Part shown: piece after piece, positions 9,796 through 17,829 of the stretch
How positions within the stretch are numbered: the stretch's first letter is position 1
How the letters are laid out: each line of letters starts with the position of its first letter
NCBI GenBank assembly: GCA_022478985.1
Contig: JAKSZP010009611.1
Span: forward strand, 1 to 64,000
Reading direction: 5' to 3'
Length of the DNA stretch: 64,000 bases
Source of the DNA: Massospora cicadina
Taxonomy: Eukaryota > Entomophthoromycota > Entomophthoromycetes > Entomophthorales > Entomophthoraceae
The notes under the pieces: generated by a model
The model's input: only the letters and a program-made list of their open reading frames with translations
The model's database searches: none
Told to the model about the DNA's origin: nothing
Made by a program: the position numbers and the translations under genes

Positions 9796-12230
9796 TTTGA
9801 TTGAGGGGGTAAGTCAACCTGGTAAGCTGATGGGCCAACTTTCTTGAGGATCTTGAAGGGTCCAACACGCTTGGGACCTAACTTGCGGCAGGGTTGCTTC
9901 AGGTGGAGATTCTTGGCGTTGACCATGACCAAGTCACCAGGCTTATACTCAGGTCCTTCACGGCGCTTTTGGTCAGCATATGCTTTGTAGATCCTCACAG
10001 CATCAACGAGATGGTCCTTCACTGCCTGATGTATGTCCCTGAGCTCTTTAGCGCGCTCATTGGCAGTGACGACGGTGGACTCAATCCGCGGACTTAGGTT
10101 GAAACTGGGGTTGTAACCATAGTTTGCAAAGAAGGGGGAAGTGCCTGTAGAGGCATGGGTAAGGTTATTATAAGCAAATTGCGCCAGTGGGAGGTGAGAG
10201 GACCAATTGTTCTGTTCAGCATTGGAATAACTACGCAAGAATTGCTCCAAACCTTGGTTCACCCTCTCCGTCTGTCCATCTGACTGGGGGTGGAAGGCTG
10301 TGGAGCGGCAGGGGCGGATGCTGAGGATGGAAAGCAGGGCTTCCCAGAACTGAGCGGTGAATTGTGGGCCCCAATCACTGATAATCTCCTTGGGGAGACC
10401 ATGTAAGCAAAAGATGTGATCTACAAAGAGGCGGGCTGTCTCAACTGAAGTAATGGTGGTGTTGCAGGGGATGAAGTGGGCCATCTTTGTGAAACGGTCC
10501 ACCACAACCATTACTGCATCATAACCCTGGGACAAGGGAAGTTCCACAATAAAATTGACAGACACTGATGTCCAAGGGCCCTCAGCAGCTTGGAGGGGAA
10601 CAAGCAATCCAGCACTCTTCAGGCGGCTTGGCTTTGACCGGTTGCACGTCAAGCAGGACTTTGTGAATTTTGCCACATCAGTGGCAATACCTTTCCAACT
10701 GTAGGAGCGGCGGACTAACTCAAGCGTCTTGTCCTTGCCAGGGTGGCCAGCAGTTGGAGGGTCATGAGCTTCACGGATCACTTCCTCACGCAGGGGTCCA
10801 GGAGGTACCCACCACTTGCCCTGATGGAGGATGACACCATCCATCAACTGGTAGCCTTTGTCCAGGGATTCGCCATTTCTATGGCAGGCCTGCTTAATCT
10901 TATCATAGTCAGCTGACAGAGGTTGGGACAACCTAACACGGGAAGGGGTGTCAGCGTCACCTTCCAAAGGTTCCATCATAAGCAGAGTGGGGGGGTTGGA
11001 CAGTGGGCTCTCCTTCACCTGTTCCGGCTTAATCAACACCTGGGTATTGTGGGCGTCAACTAGTGCTGGGTCAGGTGCTAGGGCAGGGTTCCGGGATAGA
11101 GCATCAGGTAACATGTTCTGGGTGCCCTTAATGAAGTCATATTTGAAGTCAAACACTGACAGGATTTCTAACCACCGGGACTGGCGAGGGGATAGCTTCT
11201 GGGGGGCGCGGTAGTACATCAATGCCTTGTGGTCAGTACGGACAGTAAATGGCCACTTAGACCCATGCAAATGGTGGCGCCAGTGTTGTACTGCCTCAAC
11301 AACTGCAAGGAGTTCCTTATCATATATTGCATAGTTGAGCTGCGCCAGGGTCATTTTCTTAGAAAAGTAAGCAACAGGCCGTTCCACTCCATCCTCCCCC
11401 TCTTGTAGCAGAGCAGCTCCCACCGCAAAGTTGGAAGCATCAGTGGCGACAATAAAGGGGCGGCTGGGGTCTGCATGTACCAACACCGGGCTGGACAATA
11501 GTATGGACTTGACGGCGTGGAATGCAGCGTTGCATTCATTGGTCCAACTAAAAATCTTCTTCCCTGAAGCGGTGTAGAGAGGGGCGGCAACTTCTGAGAG
11601 CTGGGGGGTGAACTTCTTGAGGAAGTTACATGTCCCAAGGAAGCTGCGTAACTCTGTGAGAGATGAGGGGGTAACCCAATCACGGATAGCTGCTTCCTTA
11701 TCTGGGGCAATCATGTGACCATGGGAGAAGATAATGTTTCCTAAGAACTCGACCTTGGGTTGGAAGAACTCACACTTGCTAGCCTTAATTGTAAGGTTTG
11801 CCTGTGAAAGTCTCTCCATGACAGACACAAGGTGGCGGGCATGAGATTCTGCATCTGGGGAAAAGACCAGTATGTCATCCATGTATGCAATCGCGCATGT
11901 ACCCATAAGGTCTCCCAAGACAGCATCAATGAGCCTCTGAAAGCAGGCGGGAGCGTTCTTCAAACCAAACGGCATAACCCTGAACTGGTAGATACCTTTC
12001 TGAGTGTGAAAAGCGGTCAACCACTCCTGGCCTTCTTTAATGCGGATCTGGTTGAAAGCGTTGAGACAGTCAAGCTTGCTGAACACCCTAGCCTTCTCCA
12101 CGTAGCGGGCAATCTGTTGCTCCAAAGGGAGCGGATGGGGGTCAGGCACTGTTACGTTGTTCAGATTGCCATAATCAACGCAGGGACGAAGTGAGCCATC
12201 AGACTTCTCTACAAACAGGAGGGGGAGCAC
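9765..12230 (-). CDS. Element 1 pol: reverse transcriptase, RNase H and integrase
   Basis: 821 residues without a stop. Reverse transcriptase has YMDD at 116-119. RNase H has Asp264, Glu306 and Asp333. The integrase has an HHCC zinc domain (His489, His496, Cys526, Cys529) and a core in which the first catalytic residue is Asn559 (SVNFIVELP) instead of Asp; Asp619 and Glu655 remain. The homologous decayed copy at 18815-19015 keeps SVDFI at that place, so the Asn is a mutation in this copy, a single G-to-A change. The frame begins inside the RT because a base is missing in a C run near 12225; sequence upstream to about 12355 encodes the N-terminal RT part in another frame. Confidence 0.93.
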   Translation of the reverse strand: MLPLLFVEKSDGSLRPCVDYGNLNNVTVPDPHPLPLEQQIARYVEKARVFSKLDCLNAFNQIRIKEGQEWLTAFHTQKGIYQFRVMPFGLKNAPACFQRLIDAVLGDLMGTCAIAYMDDILVFSPDAESHARHLVSVMERLSQANLTIKASKCEFFQPKVEFLGNIIFSHGHMIAPDKEAAIRDWVTPSSLTELRSFLGTCNFLKKFTPQLSEVAAPLYTASGKKIFSWTNECNAAFHAVKSILLSSPVLVHADPSRPFIVATDASNFAVGAALLQEGEDGVERPVAYFSKKMTLAQLNYAIYDKELLAVVEAVQHWRHHLHGSKWPFTVRTDHKALMYYRAPQKLSPRQSRWLEILSVFDFKYDFIKGTQNMLPDALSRNPALAPDPALVDAHNTQVLIKPEQVKESPLSNPPTLLMMEPLEGDADTPSRVRLSQPLSADYDKIKQACHRNGESLDKGYQLMDGVILHQGKWWVPPGPLREEVIREAHDPPTAGHPGKDKTLELVRRSYSWKGIATDVAKFTKSCLTCNRSKPSRLKSAGLLVPLQAAEGPWTSVSVNFIVELPLSQGYDAVMVVVDRFTKMAHFIPCNTTITSVETARLFVDHIFCLHGLPKEIISDWGPQFTAQFWEALLSILSIRPCRSTAFHPQSDGQTERVNQGLEQFLRSYSNAEQNNWSSHLPLAQFAYNNLTHASTGTSPFFANYGYNPSFNLSPRIESTVVTANERAKELRDIHQAVKDHLVDAVRIYKAYADQKRREGPEYKPGDLVMVNAKNLHLKQPCRKLGPKRVGPFKILKKVGPSAYQVDLPPQSKCSAPYMNAS

Positions 12231-12354
12231 ACAGGTGAGGATTTCTTAAAGATTTGACCCTTAGAGAGCATGTCGTCTACCCAAGCGTCCAAGGCAGCCT
12301 CCTCCCTCAGGGACAAGGGGTAAATTGGAGAGGATATCTTGACGAGATCCACGG

Positions 12355-13365
12355 TCAACTTAAACTCAAAGTCAAACTTGGTGTGCTTGGGAGTGGGCGG
12401 GCCTTTGTGGGATCAAACAGATCAGCATATCCACGGATGCATTCTGGCAGAGTAAGTGTTGGGGTCAGGGCATCAGTAGGTTGAATAGAGGCTAGGCCCA
12501 CCTTAGGAGAGGGGCCCCACCTTCTGGGGAGCACCGTGGCGCTCTCATCTAAGCAAGGGATGGTAACCGTGACTCCACCAGGAAATTGTGCATGCATGGT
12601 AGAGTCTAGGAGGTTAGTGGCAATGTCAAATCGGCGCCACCAGCCAACCCCTAAAATAACAGGGTATAGGAGGTTCTTTATCGAGGAGAAGCTCTCAACA
12701 AAGTAACCATCACCTGCAATGAAAGGGACAGGTGTTAACACATGGTAACTTGGAATGGTTTGAGATGCACCACCCTTCACAAACTGACCAACTCCCAGGG
12801 GTAGCTCCAGGGCCTCTGCCAACTCTTGGCGGATGAAGTTTTCAGTTGCACCAGTGTCCACCAAAGTGAGTGCTTGAAAGCTCTTCCCTGAAGAAGAAAA
12901 GGTAGCCATGAACAAGAAGTAAGCAGAGGAGGGTTTATTTCCCTCAGAGCCAAGGGATGACAGGATGGCTCCAAGCCCAGAGGGCGGCGTATAATGTGGA
13001 GTATCCCCTAAAAAGTTTTTTCCATATGACTTCACATTGCCATAAAGTTGTCCACGGGACTTAAATGGTGTGGGGTAGCTTAATGCTCTATGTTCGGCGG
13101 GAGGAAGGTCTTTATCACATGAGACTACACCAGTCAGGACAGCCAAGCTTTTGGTGGGGTCAGCCATGGCTATCTCTTCTTCAATCATCCTCTCATGGAT
13201 CTCTACTCGTTTCTGGATGGAGTCCGCCACAAGAGGTGACTCTGGAGTGATAGGAAAGAGTTGTTCAACTGGGCCAACTGGGATGACAGGTTGGGCAGAG
13301 GGCATAGGTTCCAAAAATGGCAACGGCAGGTCCATACCCTGGAGGAAGTGAATGCTCTGAATCAA
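12355..13365 (-). CDS. Element 1 protease region (retropepsin)
   Basis: 336 residues. The active-site motif LVDTGAT lies at 168-174, followed by a flap-like hydrophobic segment and the LLYPVILGVGWW block typical of Ty3/gypsy proteases. It cleaves the Gag-Pol polyprotein. The frame is one step off gag (+1) and overlaps it over 13265-13365. It ends with a spurious tail after another single-base loss near 12400; the expected linker to RT continues in the next frame. Confidence 0.85.
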   Translation of the reverse strand: MIQSIHFLQGMDLPLPFLEPMPSAQPVIPVGPVEQLFPITPESPLVADSIQKRVEIHERMIEEEIAMADPTKSLAVLTGVVSCDKDLPPAEHRALSYPTPFKSRGQLYGNVKSYGKNFLGDTPHYTPPSGLGAILSSLGSEGNKPSSAYFLFMATFSSSGKSFQALTLVDTGATENFIRQELAEALELPLGVGQFVKGGASQTIPSYHVLTPVPFIAGDGYFVESFSSIKNLLYPVILGVGWWRRFDIATNLLDSTMHAQFPGGVTVTIPCLDESATVLPRRWGPSPKVGLASIQPTDALTPTLTLPECIRGYADLFDPTKARPLPSTPSLTLSLS

Positions 13366-14779
13366 ATGGGTTAGACTTACTAACCCCCTCTACTTTTGAG
13401 GACAAAAGTGAGGGGTACTCCGTGGAGCGCGGCGGTGCAGGGCCAGTGGTGAGGGGACCCCCACCTATGATGGAGGTTTCAGTCTCACCTTCCAGCGAGC
13501 TCACTGCTGGTTCCAAGTGGTACTGGGAGAGTATGGAAGTAGGGCCTTCTAGAATCAGGTTGGAAGTGTCCATAACGGCCAGTGTCTCAGCTGGATATGT
13601 CACCACTGGATCAGAAACATGTTGGTGCCCCACAGTGATGGAGTCATCAAGTTCTAGGATCTGGAGTTCAGCGGTACAATTAGGCTTGGTGGCACAGAGG
13701 CTGATAGACAACAGGGATGCAAGGATGGAGCATGTCCCAGATAAGGAGGGGGGTGGGTTATCCCATATGCCAAGGGAAGCACCAGTATTATCTAGGGACT
13801 TGCGGAGAAGGGCCATTTTCAACTGTTCAAGAGATTCCAACCTTGATGCTCGCTCTTGAAACAGGCGCAAGTATTGAGCTGTAGTGAGGTCTCCTTGGGA
13901 CAAGTGTACAAAGGAGTTATAGTCCTCAAAGGTAGCAGGGGGATACTCGCAGGGCTTGACAAAGGTTTCCAACGCTGGGAGAGATTCCAGGAGGGATCTA
14001 TTATTCTCACCCATGGAGAGTAACCATTGGTGAGCTCCCTCTGAAATTTCATGGAGCAGCAGCTGGAGGAGGAGGACGTCAGCTAAGTCCTTGCCTTGAG
14101 ACTTCTGGCGGGCCCTAAGGCTGGACAACGTGTTGAAGATCTCATTTTTAAATTTGGAATCCCGTGAAAAGTGGAGAGTGAGACTGGTAGTGGCAGGTAC
14201 TGCACACTTTATGAGCGTCTTGAGTGAGGGGAGCCGCGCAACACCCTCAGCACACCCTTTGAGGAAGGTAACAACCAAGGCCAGAAGGGATACAAAAGTA
14301 CCAGCCCAGTGGACCGCTTCAACGGGTGACAACTCTGAGAGGATTGGGCTAACTCTAGCCACCCAACAGTAGAAGAAACTCACAAAAAAATCTAGGCTTT
14401 TCTCAGATAATGTCAGGGAAACTGGAGCGCAGGAGGTCGCTGGAGGGAAAGACACAGGCCAAAGGTGACACAACAAGGCCAAGTGACCCAACAAAATGAA
14501 GAGACGTCCTAAACGGTCAGTATTGTGTTTCCAAATAGATCTGTGGAACAAAACGCACACCAAACTGGCCACAATCATCAGGGACATGAGGCCCTGGGAG
14601 CTGGGAAGGGTGGCGAAAAATCTAGGGCAAAAGGCAGCAAAATAGGAGGAGGCGGAGCTGGCGGAATAGGTGGTGGAGTAGGTGGAGGACTCAGGTACAA
14701 CAGTAGGGGCAAACCAGAGCGGAAAACGGACTCCAGCCATTGCAGAACTTTGCAGAGTTGTATTTTTTTGAAAAAACAA
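13265..14779 (-). CDS. Element 1 gag, reading frame starting inside the 5' LTR
   Basis: 504 residues. The first ATG (14779) lies about 65 nt after the predicted transcription start and inside the LTR; the frame crosses the LTR end (residue ~123) and the primer site and continues into gag. Residues 64-78, 92-109, 129-146 and 157-173 are strongly hydrophobic, which is odd for a capsid protein. Residues ~195-330 are helical and gag-like (LLLQLLLHEIS, ARQKSQGKD, FVHLSQGDLTTAQYLRLF). No CCHC zinc knuckle is present. A later Met near the PBS may be the true start. Assignment as gag rests on position and composition. Confidence 0.65.
   Translation of the reverse strand: MFFQKNTTLQSSAMAGVRFPLWFAPTVVPESSTYSTTYSASSASSYFAAFCPRFFATLPSSQGLMSLMIVASLVCVLFHRSIWKHNTDRLGRLFILLGHLALLCHLWPVSFPPATSCAPVSLTLSEKSLDFFVSFFYCWVARVSPILSELSPVEAVHWAGTFVSLLALVVTFLKGCAEGVARLPSLKTLIKCAVPATTSLTLHFSRDSKFKNEIFNTLSSLRARQKSQGKDLADVLLLQLLLHEISEGAHQWLLSMGENNRSLLESLPALETFVKPCEYPPATFEDYNSFVHLSQGDLTTAQYLRLFQERASRLESLEQLKMALLRKSLDNTGASLGIWDNPPPSLSGTCSILASLLSISLCATKPNCTAELQILELDDSITVGHQHVSDPVVTYPAETLAVMDTSNLILEGPTSILSQYHLEPAVSSLEGETETSIIGGGPLTTGPAPPRSTEYPSLLSSKVEGVSKSNPFDSEHSLPPGYGPAVAIFGTYALCPTCHPSWPS
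14391..14410 (-). promoter_or_regulatory. Element 1 primer-binding site, self-priming type
   Basis: Directly after the 5' LTR the sense strand reads TTATCTGAGAAAAGCC. It does not begin with TGG as a tRNA 3'-end complement would. Fourteen bases (TATCTGAGAAAAGC) are the exact reverse complement of the LTR sense sequence at 14831-14844, which lies 32 nt downstream of the TATA box and so at the predicted 5' end of the RNA. Tf1 and sushi elements prime reverse transcription by folding their own 5' end onto the PBS. Confidence 0.75.
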
Positions 14780-15214
14780 AAAATACAGGAAATGTGCCCA
14801 AAATCCTAAACTTTATTAAAATGATCTGTGTATCTGAGAAAAGCAAAGCCTTTCTCATCTTGGGACTTAATTTATAGGGGGTTGCTTCACAAAGATTCCA
14901 GTGGTTATTGGAATCTGATATGAGCTACAAATTCGTCGTTTTTCAACAAAATCAAAATTTTTCAAATTTGGCCAGATTTCAAAACCTCATATCTTGTGAT
15001 TTTTTGGGTCTTGAGTTCGATTCCCGCCTGGGCTTTTGCCTCAATTAAGCCGTTTTCCTCAGCCCTGGCTGGCAAAGCCAAAACCCATTTTTTGTCAATG
15101 ACCTTAGATAGGTCATTGGTGACCCTTAGGGGTTCTGGTCTCTGCCCCAAGGGCTTGTTGGACTTGGCTTTAGAAGGGCGATTAATTCCAGGAAATATGT
15201 CACTAGCTGTGACA
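14411..15214 (-). repeat. Element 1 5' LTR
   Basis: 804 bp, TGTCACAGC...CCCTGACA on the sense strand. It contains the TATA box at 14871-14876, the predicted start at about 14844, an AATAAA at about 14812-14817, and a copy of the pol C-terminal reading frame (14962-15150). A tRNA-like A/B box pair occurs near 14970-15020 on the plus strand, as in the other LTR. Confidence 0.9.
14871..14876 (-). promoter_or_regulatory. TATA box of element 1 5' LTR
   Basis: TATAAA on the sense strand in the context CCCTATAAATTAA. It is 32 nt upstream of the sequence complementary to the PBS, the expected TATA-to-start distance. It is conserved in the other LTR at 9074-9079. Confidence 0.7.
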
Positions 15215-15265
15215 AATACTTAAATGTATGTTTAGGTGCCAATGAGAGTGAGAACAGATGCCAGG

Positions 15266-15984
15266 TCTCAAGAGAGCGTATATAACTTCTCATTTTCTAA
15301 GAGGTGGTGGGGAAGGACCCACCACCCAACCCTGGAACAACCCGCTAGCAGTAAGGGGAAAAGGGCACTGAAGATGAGGACAGTGTCCAAAGGCCCCAGG
15401 GCAAGTGTGTAACAAACTACGTTTTCTGAGGCCTCCTGCAGATGTTGGAAAAGAGGTCAAAATATGTTTTATATTTAAAAATAAAATGAGCATGTTTATT
15501 GTAACTAAATTGACCAACAAAGAAGGATGGTCTAAAAAGTTCATTACTAAATAATTAGGGGGATCATCTTCCATTGAGTGAGGCACAGCACCCAATCTAA
15601 CTAATAAACACAGCTTTACATCCCTCGTCCTACTGTAGCTCAAGTAAGCCCACATTTGAATGATTGACTGAAGTTAAATTTCCTTGATCTAACAATATTA
15701 TAAATAAAACAGGGCTCAAAGCCCTTTTCTGCAGTTGGACATTAAGTTCTGATATAATTTTCAATAAAGCTGGTGCATTTTGAAACTGTGGATGTAATGC
15801 TCATTCAACCATCACATGCACCACAGAGCCAACTTGACCATATCTTGCCTTTACCCAGCGTTGGTCCAGGGTGTGCTTCAGGTCAAGCATGCCTGCCAAC
15901 TTTTCCTCTTGTCCTCATCCCGCTCATCCCGCTCATACTTATTTATACAATATGTCCTCTCAATGATGTCATTTAACCATGTTA
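15266..15984 (-). mobile_element. Family A LTR, copy B
   Basis: About 720 bp matching copies E and A (CAAGAGAGCG at the sense 3' end; the sense 5' end is CATGG near 15984 with a degraded TGTCA). It includes the block TACCCAGCGTTGGTCCAGG shared by the family. No target duplication is visible. It lies 50 bases beyond element 1. Confidence 0.55.
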
Positions 15985-16058
15985 TTACCCTCCAGTTCTT
16001 CTGGGGCCCCACCCTTCCTCCAGGGCTTCAACAAGGGAAAATAACTCATGGTCAGGGG

Positions 16059-17811
16059 TGTCAAGAGAGTGTCTGTAACTCTCCCATTCCAAGAGAGGTG
16101 GTGTGGGATGCACAGCCACACTGCCAGGGAACTAGTCATTAGCAAGATTGGAAGCAGGGCACTGCTGAGGGTGCCAGAGCAAAAGGGACCCAGGGCAAGG
16201 GTGTACAACGCGGTATATAGTAGTGAAAGCTAATAAATAACAAAGCTTGGTTTGACCCCAAAGGGGAGTCCATACTCAAGCGGGGATCTGTGCTAGGGTG
16301 CTTGGATGCCTCAGTACGGAGGGAACCAGGGCAGTCCAGCGGTGCACCAGATATGGTAGATAATTTTGTTAAAATAAAATTGCCAACGTTGTTAGAGACT
16401 CCTCAAAGAGGTCCGCTCACAGGTTCTCCAAGGAACCATATTCAAAAAAACTTAAACTGATGGGGAATTTTTACTAGTAAGTTGACCAACGAGGAAAGTT
16501 GGTCTCATGGAAAACATACTTAAACAATGAGGGGTGAGTTGTCAATTGACAAAAGTGGTGATAAGCCTAATTAAACCAATAGGTGCATGCTACCATCATC
16601 CAGGGTCATGTAACTTGAAATTGACTGAACTTGAGCTATAGATTGTAACTGGAATCATCCCACTTTAGTAGTATTAATAATGGAATGGGTTTTGACCTTG
16701 TTCCTTGAGCAACTGTAATGAACCATCAGAACTAATAATGTATCTGGTGCATTTTAACGCTCTGGCTGTATGCTGGTGTCATGTGCACATGACATAATAG
16801 TGGGGACTAACCCCAAAGACAAGGCTGGGCGCCAGGAGGCCCAGAGGGTGAAGCTGCAGGCCCTTCCTGACCTGAGGCACACCCTGGACCAACGCTGGGT
16901 TCAGACAAAATATGCCCAAGTCGGGACTAGTGGTGTGCCAAATGCCCAGTCCTTGATGTTGAGCCAGGTGTTAAAATGAACAATCTACCAAATGAATGCA
17001 GACAGTTTGATTTGGTTTGTTGAGGAGTAGGGTTTAAAACCCGTTCCATTTTTGAAATAACGCGCTCAGGTCAAATTCAACTTCAATTGATCACTCTTTT
17101 GAAGTTGGTTTTGGCCTATTCAACCAACTCAGATGTCAGTATTGCCCTATTAGTGACTCAGTGCTTGGGCCCACTGCAGCATAACCCCTATTCCCCTGTT
17201 TGAGCTTTTATATGTTTTCTTGACCAGCATTCCTTGTTGCTTGTCTTCCCCAATAAACCTTTCCCCCGTTTATGTTATTTTAAAAATTATATGATATTCT
17301 GAACGCTCCTATGCATGAACCTCTTTGAGGAGGTCTCACACTCCTTTACCCTTGCCATTGCAAGTACCATGCAGCTCTCCCCTCGTGCACCGTTTGTCTG
17401 CCCAGGTTCCCTCCATCCTGGATTGCTTAGCCCCATTCGATATGTGCACCACGTCACATTTATAGGGATTTTTATTATAAAATTTGTATTTTTATGCCAA
17501 AGTTGTTATTGCTCCAGCACCCTCTGCTGGGCTCTAACCACTTTGGCACTAACAACTAGTTCCCTGGCGTTGGCCTGGTTCACTGCGCACTGCCACGCTG
17601 GGAACAGGAGAGTTATTGACACTCTCCTTACAGCTGGTCTGAGAATCACACACATTCTCAGGACTAACCTGGGCATATTTCACCTATACCCAGCGTTGGT
17701 ACAGGGTATGTTTAAGGTCAGGAAGGCCTGCCAACATAACCTTTTTGGACTCCTGACGTCCAGCTTTATCCTTTCAATCCACACCCTCAATTATGTCATG
17801 GAGCCATGACA
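16059..17811 (-). mobile_element. Family A LTR, copy C, split by copy D
   Basis: Two parts, 16059-16776 and 17638-17811, form one LTR from TGTCATGGCTCCATGACA (sense start, 17811) to CTCTTGACA (16059). The interruption is copy D with an exact 5-bp duplication. Flanks AGGGG (16054-16058) and AGGAG (17812-17816) match at 4 of 5, as for a solo LTR. However, it directly follows the decayed chromovirus at 17830-22050 in the same orientation and could be its 3' LTR. Confidence 0.65.
16777..17632 (+). mobile_element. Family A solo LTR, copy D, with perfect target duplication GCTGG
   Basis: 856 bp from TGTCATGTGCACATGACA to CTCTCCTTACA. GCTGG is repeated exactly at 16772-16776 and 17633-17637. The reading frame at its start (DIIVGTNPKDKAGRQEAQRV) is the same as in copy F. 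It contains GGGTTTAAAACCCG at the B-box-like position and AATAAA near 17250. Confidence 0.8.
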
Positions 17812-17829
17812 AGGAGCCAGCTTCATAGT

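Larger units (their letters stand above)
8597..15214 (-). mobile_element. Element 1: Tf1/sushi-type chromovirus (Ty3/gypsy LTR retrotransposon)
   Basis: The best preserved element in the window, 6.6 kb. It is bounded by two LTRs that start TGTCA and end TGACA. The sense order is 5' LTR, gag, protease, RT, RNase H, integrase, chromodomain, 3' LTR. The chromodomain and LTR-overlapping pol end fit chromoviruses, and the primer site is self-complementary as in Tf1. LTRs are alike apart from small indels (822 versus 804 bp) and scattered substitutions. Several single-base frameshifts and a mutated integrase residue make this copy defective. Flanks (aagga at 8592, aatac at 15215) show no target duplication, so the copy may have arisen by recombination between elements. 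Confidence 0.9.

Noticed and set aside
13265..13365. Programmed frameshift between gag and protease in element 1
   Set aside because: The overlap contains a T run, but the needed shift is +1. Other frame breaks in the same element are clearly decay, so I do not call it programmed.
8592..15219. Target duplication around element 1
   Set aside because: AAGGA and AATAC do not match beyond two bases, and shifting the ends does not help.
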